Of a stretch of 16,815 nt of DNA, positions 6,660 to 14,302 are shown one piece after another. Numbering within the stretch: the stretch's first letter is position 1; each line of letters begins with the position of its first letter. The notes beneath the pieces are model-generated. The model worked only from the letters and a program-made list of their open reading frames with translations, was not told the origin of the DNA and did not search any database. Position numbers and translations under genes: made by a program. The stretch is from positions 1-16,815 of the forward strand of contig CAZWMK010000041.1 in the NCBI GenBank assembly GCA_964635065.1, written 5' to 3'. The DNA is from CAZWMK01 sp964635065. GTDB taxonomy: Bacteria; Pseudomonadota; Alphaproteobacteria; Sphingomonadales; Sphingomonadaceae.

Positions 6660-9125
6660 ATGACCGAGGCCCTCCCCGTCTGCGCCGTGTTGCCTGCGCT
6701 GAAACAGGCGCTGGATCGCGGCAACTGCGCTGTGCTTGTCGCTCCGCCCGGTGCAGGCAAGACGACAGCCGTCGCGCCCGCGCTGCTTGATGCGCCATGG
6801 GTGGCGGGGCGGCGTATCCTGCTGCTCAGCCCGCGTCGTCTCGCGGCCCGCGCTGCCGCCGAACGCATGGCGGAACTGGCTGGCGAACCGGTCGGGCGCA
6901 CCATCGGTTATCGCACGCGGCTGGATGGCAAGGTGTCGGCGGCGACGCGAATCGAGGTCGTGACAGAGGGCATATTCACCCGCGCCATTCAGGATGATCC
7001 CGAACTGCCGGGCATTGCCGCCGTGCTGTTCGACGAAGTGCATGAACGCAGCCTTGAAGCTGATTTCGGATTGGCGCTGGCGCTGGATGCCCAGGCGGTG
7101 CTGCGCCCAGACCTGCGACTGGTGGCGATGTCGGCGACGGTCGATGGCGCACGCTATTCCGCACTGATGGACGGCGCGCCCGTCATCGAATCCGAAGGGC
7201 GCATGTATCCGGTCGAGATTCGCAGTCGTCCGCGCCGCGCCGACGAGCGGGTCGAGGATGCGATGGCATCGGCCATTCACACCGCCTTGTGCGCGGAGGA
7301 GGGCAGCATTCTTGCCTTTCTGCCGGGTGCCGCCGATATCGAACGCACGGCGGAGCGCCTGCGTCTGCCCCCCGATGTCGCGCTCTACCGGCTTTATGGT
7401 GCCCTCGATGCCAGTGCGCAGCGGGCCGCCATTGCGCCCGCACCGCCCGGCACACGCAAGGTCGTGCTGGCGACAGCCATTGCCGAAACCAGCCTGACGA
7501 TCGACGGCGTGCGCGTTGTGATCGATGCCGGACTGGCCCGCCGCGCCCGTTATGATCGGGCGTCCGGGCTGACACGGCTGGTCACCGAGCGCGCCAGCCA
7601 GGCCGCCGTGCGTCAGCGCAGCGGTCGCGCCGGACGCACCGCGCCCGGCATTGCCATCCGGCTATGGGAGGATGCAGGGACAAGCGGACTTTTGCCCTAT
7701 GATCCGCCCGAAATGCTGGAAGCTGATCTGTCGGGGCTGGTGCTGGATTTGGCAATCTGGGGCACGCGCGATCCTGCCAGCCTGAAATGGATCGATACGC
7801 CGCCTGCCGCTGCTGTTGCCGAGGCGCGGGCGCGGCTCATCGAAATGGGCGCGCTTGATGGTGAAGGATGGGTGACGCCGCATGGTGCGGCCATCGCGCG
7901 TCTGCCACTGTCGCCCCGTCTGGCGCATATGCTGGTGGTTGGCGCGGCTGACGGCTTGGGCGCAACTGCCGCCCATGTCGCAGCTTTGCTGGGTGAACAG
8001 GGCCTGGGCGGGCGCGATCCCGATCTTGAGGTGCGGTTGCGTCATTTCCTGACAGCACGCGACAGGCGGGCCGAGGCAACCCGGCGTCTGGCGTGGCGCT
8101 GGGCAAAGCTTGTCGGCGCGGAGGATGCCGTCGATCCCCATGCTGCCGGGGCCGTGCTGGCACACGGTTTTCCTGACCGCGTCGCACGGCGGCGTGGCGG
8201 CAGCGATGGTGACTGGTTGATGGCGAATGGTCGCGCGGTACGCGTCGATCCCGCGACCAGCCTTGCCCGAAGCGAATGGCTGGTCGTGGCCGACGCGACG
8301 GGCGCGGCGCAGGGCGCACGCCTTCTTGCCGGGGCGGCGCTGGATGAGCGGACCGTCGCCGATGTCCTGAAAGCGCGTGCGACGCGTGCGCCGGTCCTGC
8401 GATTTGATGCGGCGTCAGGTGGCGTGATCGCGGAGGAGGTTGAGCGACTGGGGGCGATCACGCTTGCACGCCGTCCCATGGCCAATCCCGATGCCGAAGC
8501 CGTGCGCGCCTGTCTTTTGGAGGCTGTGGCCGCGCGCGGGGTTGACCAGTTGCCGTGGAGCGAGCACGCGCGGTCGTTGCGCGCGCGGCTGTGTTTCCTG
8601 CGCGCGCATGGCGAGGAAGCACTACCCGACCTGTCGGACACTGCTCTGACGGCGACGCTTGTTGCGTGGCTTGGGCCATTTCTGGATGGTGTGCGCAAGA
8701 TCGGGACGATCGATGCGGCGCGATTGGGACAGGCGCTGGATGTTCTGGTCGACTGGCCGACACGCCAGCGCGTCGATGCTCTGGCGCCGGCGCGGCTGGA
8801 AACTCCGGCGGGCACCAGCCATGCCATAGATTATGGCGCAGAAGGCGGACCGCGCGTCGAGGTGCGGGTGCAGGAACTGTTCGGCCTGTCGCGTCACCCG
8901 ACCGTGTGCAACGGACGCGTGCCCCTTGTGCTGGCGCTGCTGTCGCCCGCGCAGCGCCCGATCCAGACGACGCGCGACCTGCCGGGTTTCTGGTCTGGCT
9001 CGTGGAAAGCGGTGCAGGCGGAGATGAAAGGACGCTATCCCAAACATCCCTGGCCCGACGATCCTGCGGCGGCTGCGGCGACGACACGCACCAAACGGGC
9101 CGATGCCCGGCGCCAACCGGCTTGA
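6660..9125 (+). CDS. hrpB: ATP-dependent RNA helicase HrpB
   Basis: This 821-residue superfamily 2 DEAH/RHA-type helicase matches HrpB in length and order of parts. Walker A is APPGAGKT at residues 28-35. The Walker B/DExH box is DEVH at 125-128 in LFDEVHERSLEADFGLAL. Motif III is SAT at 158-160. Motif VI is QRSGRAGR at 319-326. Winged-helix and ratchet-like regions follow, then the HrpB C-terminal domain ending with KGRYPKHPWPDDP and a basic tail. The ATG at 6660 overlaps the upstream TGACATGACC context closely and gives the usual family start. The gene begins 20 bp after ispB and is probably co-transcribed with it. The cellular role of HrpB in most bacteria is not well defined; RNA processing is assumed from the family. 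Confidence 0.95.
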   Translation: MTEALPVCAVLPALKQALDRGNCAVLVAPPGAGKTTAVAPALLDAPWVAGRRILLLSPRRLAARAAAERMAELAGEPVGRTIGYRTRLDGKVSAATRIEVVTEGIFTRAIQDDPELPGIAAVLFDEVHERSLEADFGLALALDAQAVLRPDLRLVAMSATVDGARYSALMDGAPVIESEGRMYPVEIRSRPRRADERVEDAMASAIHTALCAEEGSILAFLPGAADIERTAERLRLPPDVALYRLYGALDASAQRAAIAPAPPGTRKVVLATAIAETSLTIDGVRVVIDAGLARRARYDRASGLTRLVTERASQAAVRQRSGRAGRTAPGIAIRLWEDAGTSGLLPYDPPEMLEADLSGLVLDLAIWGTRDPASLKWIDTPPAAAVAEARARLIEMGALDGEGWVTPHGAAIARLPLSPRLAHMLVVGAADGLGATAAHVAALLGEQGLGGRDPDLEVRLRHFLTARDRRAEATRRLAWRWAKLVGAEDAVDPHAAGAVLAHGFPDRVARRRGGSDGDWLMANGRAVRVDPATSLARSEWLVVADATGAAQGARLLAGAALDERTVADVLKARATRAPVLRFDAASGGVIAEEVERLGAITLARRPMANPDAEAVRACLLEAVAARGVDQLPWSEHARSLRARLCFLRAHGEEALPDLSDTALTATLVAWLGPFLDGVRKIGTIDAARLGQALDVLVDWPTRQRVDALAPARLETPAGTSHAIDYGAEGGPRVEVRVQELFGLSRHPTVCNGRVPLVLALLSPAQRPIQTTRDLPGFWSGSWKAVQAEMKGRYPKHPWPDDPAAAAATTRTKRADARRQPA

Positions 9126-9185
9126 CGGCACGCCCCTTGCCGTCGCATGAGCAGGCCAGCAGAATTGCAAGCAATGATGGGCGAC

Positions 9186-9479
9186 ATGGACGCACGAATC
9201 TATCAGCGGCCGAAAAACGCGATGCAGTCGGGCCGCGCCCGCACGGCGGAATGGGTGCTGGAATTTGAACCCCAGGAGGCCAAGCGGCACGATCCGTTGA
9301 CCGGCTGGACCGGATCGGGTGATACGCGCCAGCAGATCAGTCTGGTGTTCCCAAGCTGTGCGGCTGCGGCTGATTATGCAAAGCGGGCAGGGCTCGCGGC
9401 GACTGTGGTGCCGTCACCGGCCCATCGACTGAAATTGCAGTCCTATGCCGATAATTTCATGTCCAAGCCGAAGCTCTGA
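9186..9479 (+). CDS. NDUFS4-like accessory subunit of respiratory complex I
   Basis: The protein contains the 'ETC complex I subunit conserved region'. It begins MDARIYQRPKNAMQSGRART, then has EWVLEFEPQEAKRHDPLTGW, a SGDTRQQISLVF strand, and a C-terminal RLKLQSYADNF. This matches the alphaproteobacterial counterpart of mitochondrial NDUFS4 (18-kDa subunit), which sits on the peripheral arm of NADH:ubiquinone oxidoreductase. The frame is open to an ATG at 9147, and two further ATGs occur at 9174 and 9177. I chose 9186 because relatives start just before ARIYQRPKNAMQSG, but no start has a good ribosome site, so up to 13 more residues are possible. It lies 60 bp after hrpB, away from any nuo genes, as is usual for this subunit, and is followed by a strong terminator. 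Confidence 0.88.
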   Translation: MDARIYQRPKNAMQSGRARTAEWVLEFEPQEAKRHDPLTGWTGSGDTRQQISLVFPSCAAAADYAKRAGLAATVVPSPAHRLKLQSYADNFMSKPKL

Positions 9480-9508
9480 TCTCCGGCATTCAGGCATGAT
9501 GGAAACGG

Positions 9509-9540
9509 AAACGGGACGCTGGCGACAGCGTCCCGTTTTT
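9509..9540 (+). terminator. Strong intrinsic terminator after the NDUFS4-like gene
   Basis: AAACGGGACGCTG (9509-9521) and CAGCGTCCCGTTT (9526-9538) form a perfect 13-bp stem around a GCGA tetraloop, ending in five T (9536-9540). This is a textbook rho-independent terminator for the ispB-hrpB-NDUFS4 transcript. In the opposite sense only a short TTT follows the stem, so it may weakly serve the convergent cupin gene too. Confidence 0.92.
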
Positions 9541-9554
9541 CATGGCTGACAGGC

Positions 9555-10007
9555 TCAGGCGGCCTGATCCATGCCTTCCTTGGCAATGTTCGACTTCAGC
9601 TTGCCGCTGTGCACATCGCGCAGATATTCATGGTTCAGGATGAAGCGGATTTCGCCATTGTCGTCGGTGAAGGCGACGGCACCGCGACCCATGAACAGAA
9701 ATTCGGTGTCGACCTTGGTGTGCGCTTCGTTGTGGCGCGAGCCGATCGGCTCATAGCCATATGTGCCAGCCGGCGCCGAGCCGACGTCATAGACCAACTC
9801 GCCCTTGGTAACGAAATACTGGCCGTCGCCAAGATGCCAGTGCGGTGCAAAGGTCGCACCGGGTTTCATCGTCACCCAAAGCACCCATTCGCCGGTCATT
9901 TCATTGCAGCGCAAAAGCTGGATGCTGGTGCCGGTGCCCAGTTCGGCGCTGGGGGCGTCTTTCAGATTGACGATGAGATCGCCGGTGAAGGTGGGGTCGT
10001 GTGCCAT
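9555..10007 (-). CDS. Single-domain cupin protein
   Basis: The protein has 150 residues and one cupin barrel. Cupin motif 1 is G50-x5-H56-W-H58-x4-Q63-x5-G69 (PHWHLGDGQYFVTKGE). The usual Glu ligand position is occupied by Gln63. Motif 2 is EPIGSRHNEAHT with Pro87, Gly89 and His92, plus a nearby His96. Three or four of the residues needed for metal binding are therefore present, and a metal-dependent dioxygenase or a sugar/metal-sensing role is possible. The overall style resembles ChrR-like and dihydroxyacetophenone-dioxygenase-like cupins, but I cannot name a substrate. The ATG at 10007 is preceded by GAGGAG with 7 nt spacing, which decides it over an in-frame TTG at 10022. It diverges from the TPR-oxygenase gene and converges on the terminator at 9509-9540. 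Confidence 0.85.
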   Translation of the reverse strand: MAHDPTFTGDLIVNLKDAPSAELGTGTSIQLLRCNEMTGEWVLWVTMKPGATFAPHWHLGDGQYFVTKGELVYDVGSAPAGTYGYEPIGSRHNEAHTKVDTEFLFMGRGAVAFTDDNGEIRFILNHEYLRDVHSGKLKSNIAKEGMDQAA

Positions 10008-10166
10008 ATGGTCTCTCCTCAAGGCTATGGTTGGCAGTTTATCTTTTTGGCGGATGATAGGGCGTTATGCGCTGCTCGTCAGCATCAACTTCGACAATCT
10101 GCGCGCCCGCTCTTGATTGGCGATGGCACGCGCAGGCATGGTGGCGGCAAGAACATAGAACGGGGG

Positions 10167-11708
10167 ATGATCGTGACATTGGCCCAGTTGCCTGTCGGAC
10201 AATTGTTGCAAGACGCGGCGCGCGCGGCGCAGGGGCCAACGCCTGAAACCGCGCGCCCGATTCTCTCGGCGCTGTTCGCCAAGGCCCCCGATCATGCCGA
10301 TGGCCATACTGTGCTTGGGCTTGTCGAACAGCGGGCGGGAAAGCTGGCTGCGGCCTGTGCCGCCTTTGGACGCGCTGTGGCGCTTGATCCCCAAGCGGCG
10401 GAAAAGCGCGCCAACTATGGCGTGGCGCTGAAAAACAACGGCCAGATCGAGGATGCCATCGCCATGCTGGAAAGCGCGCTGGCGTTGCGTCCCGGCGCAC
10501 CGTCCACGCATAATAATCTGGGCAACTGCCTGCTTGCCGCCGACCGACCGGCAGAGGCTGAAGCGCAATTCCGCGCGGCGCTTGCGGCAAAGCCGGTCTA
10601 TGCCGAGGGGTGGAACAATCTGGGCGTTGCGTTGATGCGTCTTGCCCAGCCGGAGGCGGCCATTGCCGCCTATCGCCGGGCGCTCGACATCCGGCCGGAT
10701 TATGCCGAAGCCGGGGTCAACCTTGCGCTCGCCCAGCGCGCGACGGGTGATGTCGATGCTGCGCTGGCCACGCTGGATCAGGTCTTGCAGCAACGACCCG
10801 CCCACTGGCCGGCGGCGAATAACCGCGGCCTGATCGCCGAGGAGCATGGGGATCTTGACGCCGCGGAAACTGCCTATCGCCGTGCGATCGCGCTGGCGCC
10901 CGATGTGCAGGGGACGCGCAGCAACCTTGCCGGCGTGCTGCTGCGCAAAGGCGACCCCGCCGCAGCACTGGTTGCCAGTGAAGAGGCCTGCGCCCGCCCC
11001 GGCGCCGGGACGACACCGCTGGCGCTCAAGGCCGTGGCGCTGTGCCAGCTGGGCGAGACGGCGGCGCGCGATGCGCTTTATGCGCTGGATCGCTATGTCC
11101 GCATCATTGATTTCCAGACGATGCCCGGCTTTGACAGTCTGGATGCATTCAACAGGGCGATCATGCGCCACCTTGAGGCGCATCCCACGATGACCTTCGA
11201 GCCAAGCGGGCTGGTGACACGCACGGGACGGCAGAGCAGCGATCTTCTGCTGGGCGACAAGGGGCCGGTGGCAGCTCTTGAGGCGGCGATCCGCACTGCG
11301 GTTAAGGCCTATATGGCGGATATCACGGGCGACGATCATGTCTTTGCCCGTGCCTGCCCTGCGGAGTGGGGGCTGACGCTTTGGGGTACGGTGCTGGAAC
11401 CGGGCGGTGCGGTCGATGCCCATATCCATGCGCCCAACTGGTTGTCGGGCTGCTATTATCCTGCCTTGCCCGATGCAACCCGCGCGCAGGCGCCGGAAGG
11501 CTGGTTTGAAATCGGCCGGGCACCCGCAGCTCTTGGGGGCAGCGCGGCGCTCAGGACAATCGAACCGCGCGTTGGCCGCATGATCCTGTTTCCGTCCTAT
11601 TATTATCACCGCACGCTGGATTTTGGCGGCACCATGCCACGTGCCAGCCTTGCATTCGACGTTGTGCCAAAAGGGACCGGACGTCCGCATCGTCTGGATT
11701 ATCGGTAA
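10167..11708 (+). CDS. TPR protein fused to a putative 2OG-Fe(II) oxygenase domain
   Basis: This 513-residue protein has two parts. Residues about 45-290 form roughly seven tetratricopeptide repeats, with signatures such as NNLGNCLLAADRPAEAEAQF and WNNLGVALMRLAQPEAAIAAY. From about 340 the sequence matches the 2OG-FeII_Oxy_5 type of putative dioxygenase: WGTVLEPGGAVDAHIHAPNW with an HxH pair (His419, His421), LSGCYYPALP, then RMILFPSYYYHRT with His481, and PRASLAFDVVP. The histidines are probable iron ligands. TPRs would supply partner or substrate binding, and the reaction is unknown. The start is uncertain: ATG 10167 has GGGGG immediately before it, so GTG 10173, at better spacing, is equally possible. 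A long upstream extension of the frame overlaps the cupin gene antisense and is rejected. No signal peptide is seen. Confidence 0.87.
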   Translation: MIVTLAQLPVGQLLQDAARAAQGPTPETARPILSALFAKAPDHADGHTVLGLVEQRAGKLAAACAAFGRAVALDPQAAEKRANYGVALKNNGQIEDAIAMLESALALRPGAPSTHNNLGNCLLAADRPAEAEAQFRAALAAKPVYAEGWNNLGVALMRLAQPEAAIAAYRRALDIRPDYAEAGVNLALAQRATGDVDAALATLDQVLQQRPAHWPAANNRGLIAEEHGDLDAAETAYRRAIALAPDVQGTRSNLAGVLLRKGDPAAALVASEEACARPGAGTTPLALKAVALCQLGETAARDALYALDRYVRIIDFQTMPGFDSLDAFNRAIMRHLEAHPTMTFEPSGLVTRTGRQSSDLLLGDKGPVAALEAAIRTAVKAYMADITGDDHVFARACPAEWGLTLWGTVLEPGGAVDAHIHAPNWLSGCYYPALPDATRAQAPEGWFEIGRAPAALGGSAALRTIEPRVGRMILFPSYYYHRTLDFGGTMPRASLAFDVVPKGTGRPHRLDYR

Positions 11709-11710
11709 AA

Positions 11711-11742
11711 GGGGCGATGGCTTCGGATGCCGCCATCGCCCC
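11711..11742. terminator. Bidirectional terminator between TPR-oxygenase and TonB receptor genes
   Basis: GGGGCGATGGC (11711-11721) pairs perfectly with GCCATCGCCCC (11732-11742), an 11-bp stem with a 10-nt loop, in the 43 bp between the convergent genes. On the minus strand it is followed by TTTTACC, a good end for the receptor transcript. On the plus strand it is followed by GATCTTACC, a poorer T run. Confidence 0.8.
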
Positions 11743-11751
11743 GATCTTACC

Positions 11752-14046
11752 TTAGAACTTCACGCCCAGTTCCACGCCGAACGAACGCGGCGGGGCATAG
11801 TTGGAGAAGTTCCACAGACCTGCGACCGAGTTGGCGCTGACGCGATAGACCTTGTCGAGCAGGTTACGGCCATAGACCGATACCCGGTAGGTTTCCGTCG
11901 CATCGGTCCAGTTGACACTGGCGCCGACCAGTGTGCGGGCCTGACCTTGCGTGAACTCGGCATTCAGCGTCGAGCTCTCGAACTTCGACTGATAGTTGAT
12001 GGTGCCGGTCAGCGAGAAGTTGCCCATGTCGGCCGTCGGGATATCGTAGGTAGCCGAAAGGTTGAGCGTGACTTTCGGCAGGCCGCGCAGGTTCAGGTGC
12101 GACGCGTCGTCGTTCACGCCGTCACCGTTGATGTCGGTGACGAACTCCTTATATTTGCCCTTCTGCAAGCCGGCGCTTGCCGTGACGGTCATGTTGTCGA
12201 CCGGCACTGCCGACAGTTCGGCTTCGATCCCGTAGACTTCGGCCTTGCCGGCGTTGGTCGTGCGGGTTTCCTGACCGGGCAGGCCGGTCAGCGGATCGAT
12301 GAACGGCACGACGGCGTCACGCTGCAGATCGTCATATTTCACGAAGAAGCCGGCGACGTTGAAGCGCAGACGGCGATCCACGGTTTCGGTCTTGAAGCCG
12401 AGTTCGAAGCTGTCTGCGGTTTCTTCGGCAAAGGGCTGTGCCGAGGTGGCCGTCATCGCCTGTTCGTTGAAGCCGCCCGATTTATAGCCCTGGCTGTAGG
12501 TGAAGTAATTGTTCACCTGCTCGCTGATCTGCCAGTTGTAGCCAAAGCGGAAGGTCGGCCGGTCGAATTTCGCCGAATTGGCATATTCCGGCCAGAAGCC
12601 GGTCGCGATCGTCGAACGACGCACCTGCGGGCGAACCCGGAAGTCCTTCTGTTCCTTGGTGTAGCGTGCACCGGCGATGAGCGAGAAGTCTTTCACAACT
12701 TCATATTCCGCTTCGCCGAAGACCGCATAGCTGTCGACCTTGTAGTTTGCGGTCGACATGTTCGGATCGGTGGTCGCGGTCGGGTCGCCGAGGAAGCGCA
12801 GGAAGCCAAGGAAGGAGGTCGCGCGCGCGTCCATCTTCTGGCCCCAGTACATGCCGCCGACCGTCATCTTGAAGCGATCCGAGAAGTCGGAGCTGAAGCG
12901 GCCTTCGACGCTGTATTGCTTGCGGACGTCGTCGCGGGTGGCGACGAACAGGTTGGCGATTTCACCGGTATAATCGCTCGGCAGGCTGGATTCGACGCGA
13001 CGATAGCCACCGACCAGGGTGAAGCTGCCCAGATCCGAAACATCGCGCTGGACGCGCAGATAGACCCCATCGACATCGACGCGGTGACCCTGCAACGTGC
13101 CGGGGCAGGTCGGGTGATCGGCGTCACCATTGCAGAGCGTCAGACCGGTATCATAGGGACTGCCGCCCGTTGTCTGGATGCCGGGGAAGCCGACAAGCGG
13201 CAACAGGAAGTCGTCTGGGCTTTCGTTGGCCGACGGCGGACTGTCGCCGCGATCGCGCAGCATTTCGTAGGTCAGCATGATGTCCCAGTCGGGCGTCGGT
13301 GTGAAGCGCAGCTTCGCACGGCCCGAGAAGACATCCGTGCCGCCAAGGTCGCGGCCGTCGCCCTTGGTGTTCTTGTAGAAACCGTCGCTCTTCTGATAGG
13401 CACCAACCACGCGCAGCGCGAGTTTGTCATCGACGATCGGCACGTTGATCGCGCCCTTGATGTCCTTGGTGTCGAAGCTGCCATAGCCGACGCGGACTTC
13501 GCCTTCGAATTCATTGGTCGGGCGCTTGGTGATGATGTTGACGACGCCGCCAACCGTATTCTTGCCGAACAGGGTGCCCTGCGGGCCGCGCAGAACTTCG
13601 ATGCGTTCGACGTCGAACAGATCGAACAGCTGTGACTGGACGTGCGCCGTCACGAAATCGTCGACGATCACGCCGACTGCCGGTTCGAAGGTCAGAATGA
13701 TGTCGCCCGTCGTCTGGCCGCGAATGCCGATCGATGCGGCGTTGAATCCGGGGACGTTGGTGATGACAACGTTCGGCACCTGGCCGCCAAGGCCGCGCAG
13801 GTCGGAGACGAACTGACGATCGATGCTGGCCGCCGAAAAGGCCGTGACGGCGACCGGCGTATCCTGAAGCGATTCCGCGCGGCGGCGTGCCGTGACGACG
13901 ATGTCTTCAAGGCTGGTGATCGATTCGGAGGGTGCCGACTGGGCGCCCTGTGCGGCGGCCATGTCCGGCACGACTGCGAGCGCCAGTGCGGCGCTGCACA
14001 CGCTGCCCTTCAGAAAATGGCGCATGAAAGTGCTACGATGATTCAT
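11752..14046 (-). CDS. TonB-dependent outer-membrane receptor
   Basis: This 764-residue ligand-gated outer-membrane transporter is energised by TonB-ExbBD. A signal peptide (residues 1-32, cleavage after MAAA) is followed by a TonB-box-like EDIVVTARRR at about 47-56. The plug domain follows, with VAVTAFSAASID, VPNVVITN, GIRGQ and the conserved VERIEVLRGPQGTLFGKNTVGGVVNIITKRP region, described here as several adjoining motifs. The rest is a 22-strand-type barrel ending with the aromatic terminus FGVELGVKF, as outer-membrane proteins require. There is no N-terminal FecA-type signalling extension, so no dedicated ECF sigma partner is expected. ATG 14046 has GGAGG about 10 nt upstream; an ATG at 14025 is less well placed. 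Its substrate is unknown: the sequence resembles the large sphingomonad group that may import carbohydrates, aromatics or siderophores. It diverges from a SnoaL-like gene. Confidence 0.95.
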   Translation of the reverse strand: MNHRSTFMRHFLKGSVCSAALALAVVPDMAAAQGAQSAPSESITSLEDIVVTARRRAESLQDTPVAVTAFSAASIDRQFVSDLRGLGGQVPNVVITNVPGFNAASIGIRGQTTGDIILTFEPAVGVIVDDFVTAHVQSQLFDLFDVERIEVLRGPQGTLFGKNTVGGVVNIITKRPTNEFEGEVRVGYGSFDTKDIKGAINVPIVDDKLALRVVGAYQKSDGFYKNTKGDGRDLGGTDVFSGRAKLRFTPTPDWDIMLTYEMLRDRGDSPPSANESPDDFLLPLVGFPGIQTTGGSPYDTGLTLCNGDADHPTCPGTLQGHRVDVDGVYLRVQRDVSDLGSFTLVGGYRRVESSLPSDYTGEIANLFVATRDDVRKQYSVEGRFSSDFSDRFKMTVGGMYWGQKMDARATSFLGFLRFLGDPTATTDPNMSTANYKVDSYAVFGEAEYEVVKDFSLIAGARYTKEQKDFRVRPQVRRSTIATGFWPEYANSAKFDRPTFRFGYNWQISEQVNNYFTYSQGYKSGGFNEQAMTATSAQPFAEETADSFELGFKTETVDRRLRFNVAGFFVKYDDLQRDAVVPFIDPLTGLPGQETRTTNAGKAEVYGIEAELSAVPVDNMTVTASAGLQKGKYKEFVTDINGDGVNDDASHLNLRGLPKVTLNLSATYDIPTADMGNFSLTGTINYQSKFESSTLNAEFTQGQARTLVGASVNWTDATETYRVSVYGRNLLDKVYRVSANSVAGLWNFSNYAPPRSFGVELGVKF

Positions 14047-14125
14047 CGTTCAGATGCCTCCCCCATGTGGCCTGTCCGGCCATCATTGACTTTGTCCAAC
14101 GCCCGGCCTGATGCCGCACGCGAAT

Positions 14126-14150
14126 TGTAATTATCATGGCAATTTATACA
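14126..14150. promoter_or_regulatory. Operator-like TGTA-N17-TACA element
   Basis: A 25-bp AT-rich element begins TGTA (14126-14129) and ends TACA (14147-14150), with partial symmetry inside and an embedded AATTG...CAATT inverted pair. It overlaps the candidate -10 of the TonB receptor promoter, so it is well placed for a repressor. Symmetry is imperfect and no regulator is encoded in the window. Confidence 0.3.
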
Positions 14151-14172
14151 TGCCCATATGGAAAGCGTTAAA
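14143..14172 (-). promoter_or_regulatory. Candidate promoter of the TonB receptor gene
   Basis: On the minus strand, TTTAAC (14172-14167) and TATAAA (14148-14143) are 18 bp apart, with matches of 3/6 and 5/6 to the sigma70 consensus. The predicted transcript would have a leader of about 90 nt before the ATG at 14046. An A7 and a T7 tract (14170-14176 and 14191-14197) lie just upstream and could act as UP elements or bend sites. Confidence 0.35.
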
Positions 14173-14183
14173 AAAATACATGC
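14146..14183. repeat. Direct repeat ATACATGC, 30-bp period
   Basis: ATACATGC occurs at 14146-14153 and again at 14176-14183, exactly 30 bp apart, or about three helical turns. Both are in the AT-rich control region between the TonB receptor and SnoaL-like genes. Such phasing would put two bound proteins on the same face of the helix. Confidence 0.45.
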
Positions 14184-14250
14184 GTGAACGTTTTTTTGAT
14201 GCCTGACTATACGCTTGACTAAAACAGCCTGTCGCGTGTCATCTGCCAGC

Positions 14251-14280
14251 GCACAATGTGCCATCCCGCCATGGGGCGGG
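14251..14280 (+). promoter_or_regulatory. Palindrome and hairpin in the leader of the SnoaL-like gene
   Basis: Two dyads lie back to back: GCACA-A-TGTGC (14251-14261) and CCCGCC-ATGG-GGCGGG (14265-14280). The second ends 11 nt before the ribosome site GGGGAGG (14292-14298). In RNA it would be a stable 6-bp GC stem that could affect translation or mRNA stability. The first resembles a repressor half-site pair. Confidence 0.4.
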
Positions 14281-14302
14281 TGCAAGAATCAGGGGAGGCG
14301 GA

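Noticed and set aside
9609..10166. Upstream extension of the TPR-oxygenase frame
   Set aside because: It overlaps the cupin gene antisense, and the cupin has its own ribosome site and conserved motifs.
10065..11690. A 541-codon minus-strand open frame
   Set aside because: It is the shadow of the TPR-oxygenase gene, which has seven clear repeats on the other strand.
11623..13635. A 670-codon plus-strand open frame
   Set aside because: It is the antisense of the TonB receptor gene. The product is low in structure and matches nothing I know, while the receptor strand has signal peptide, plug and barrel motifs.
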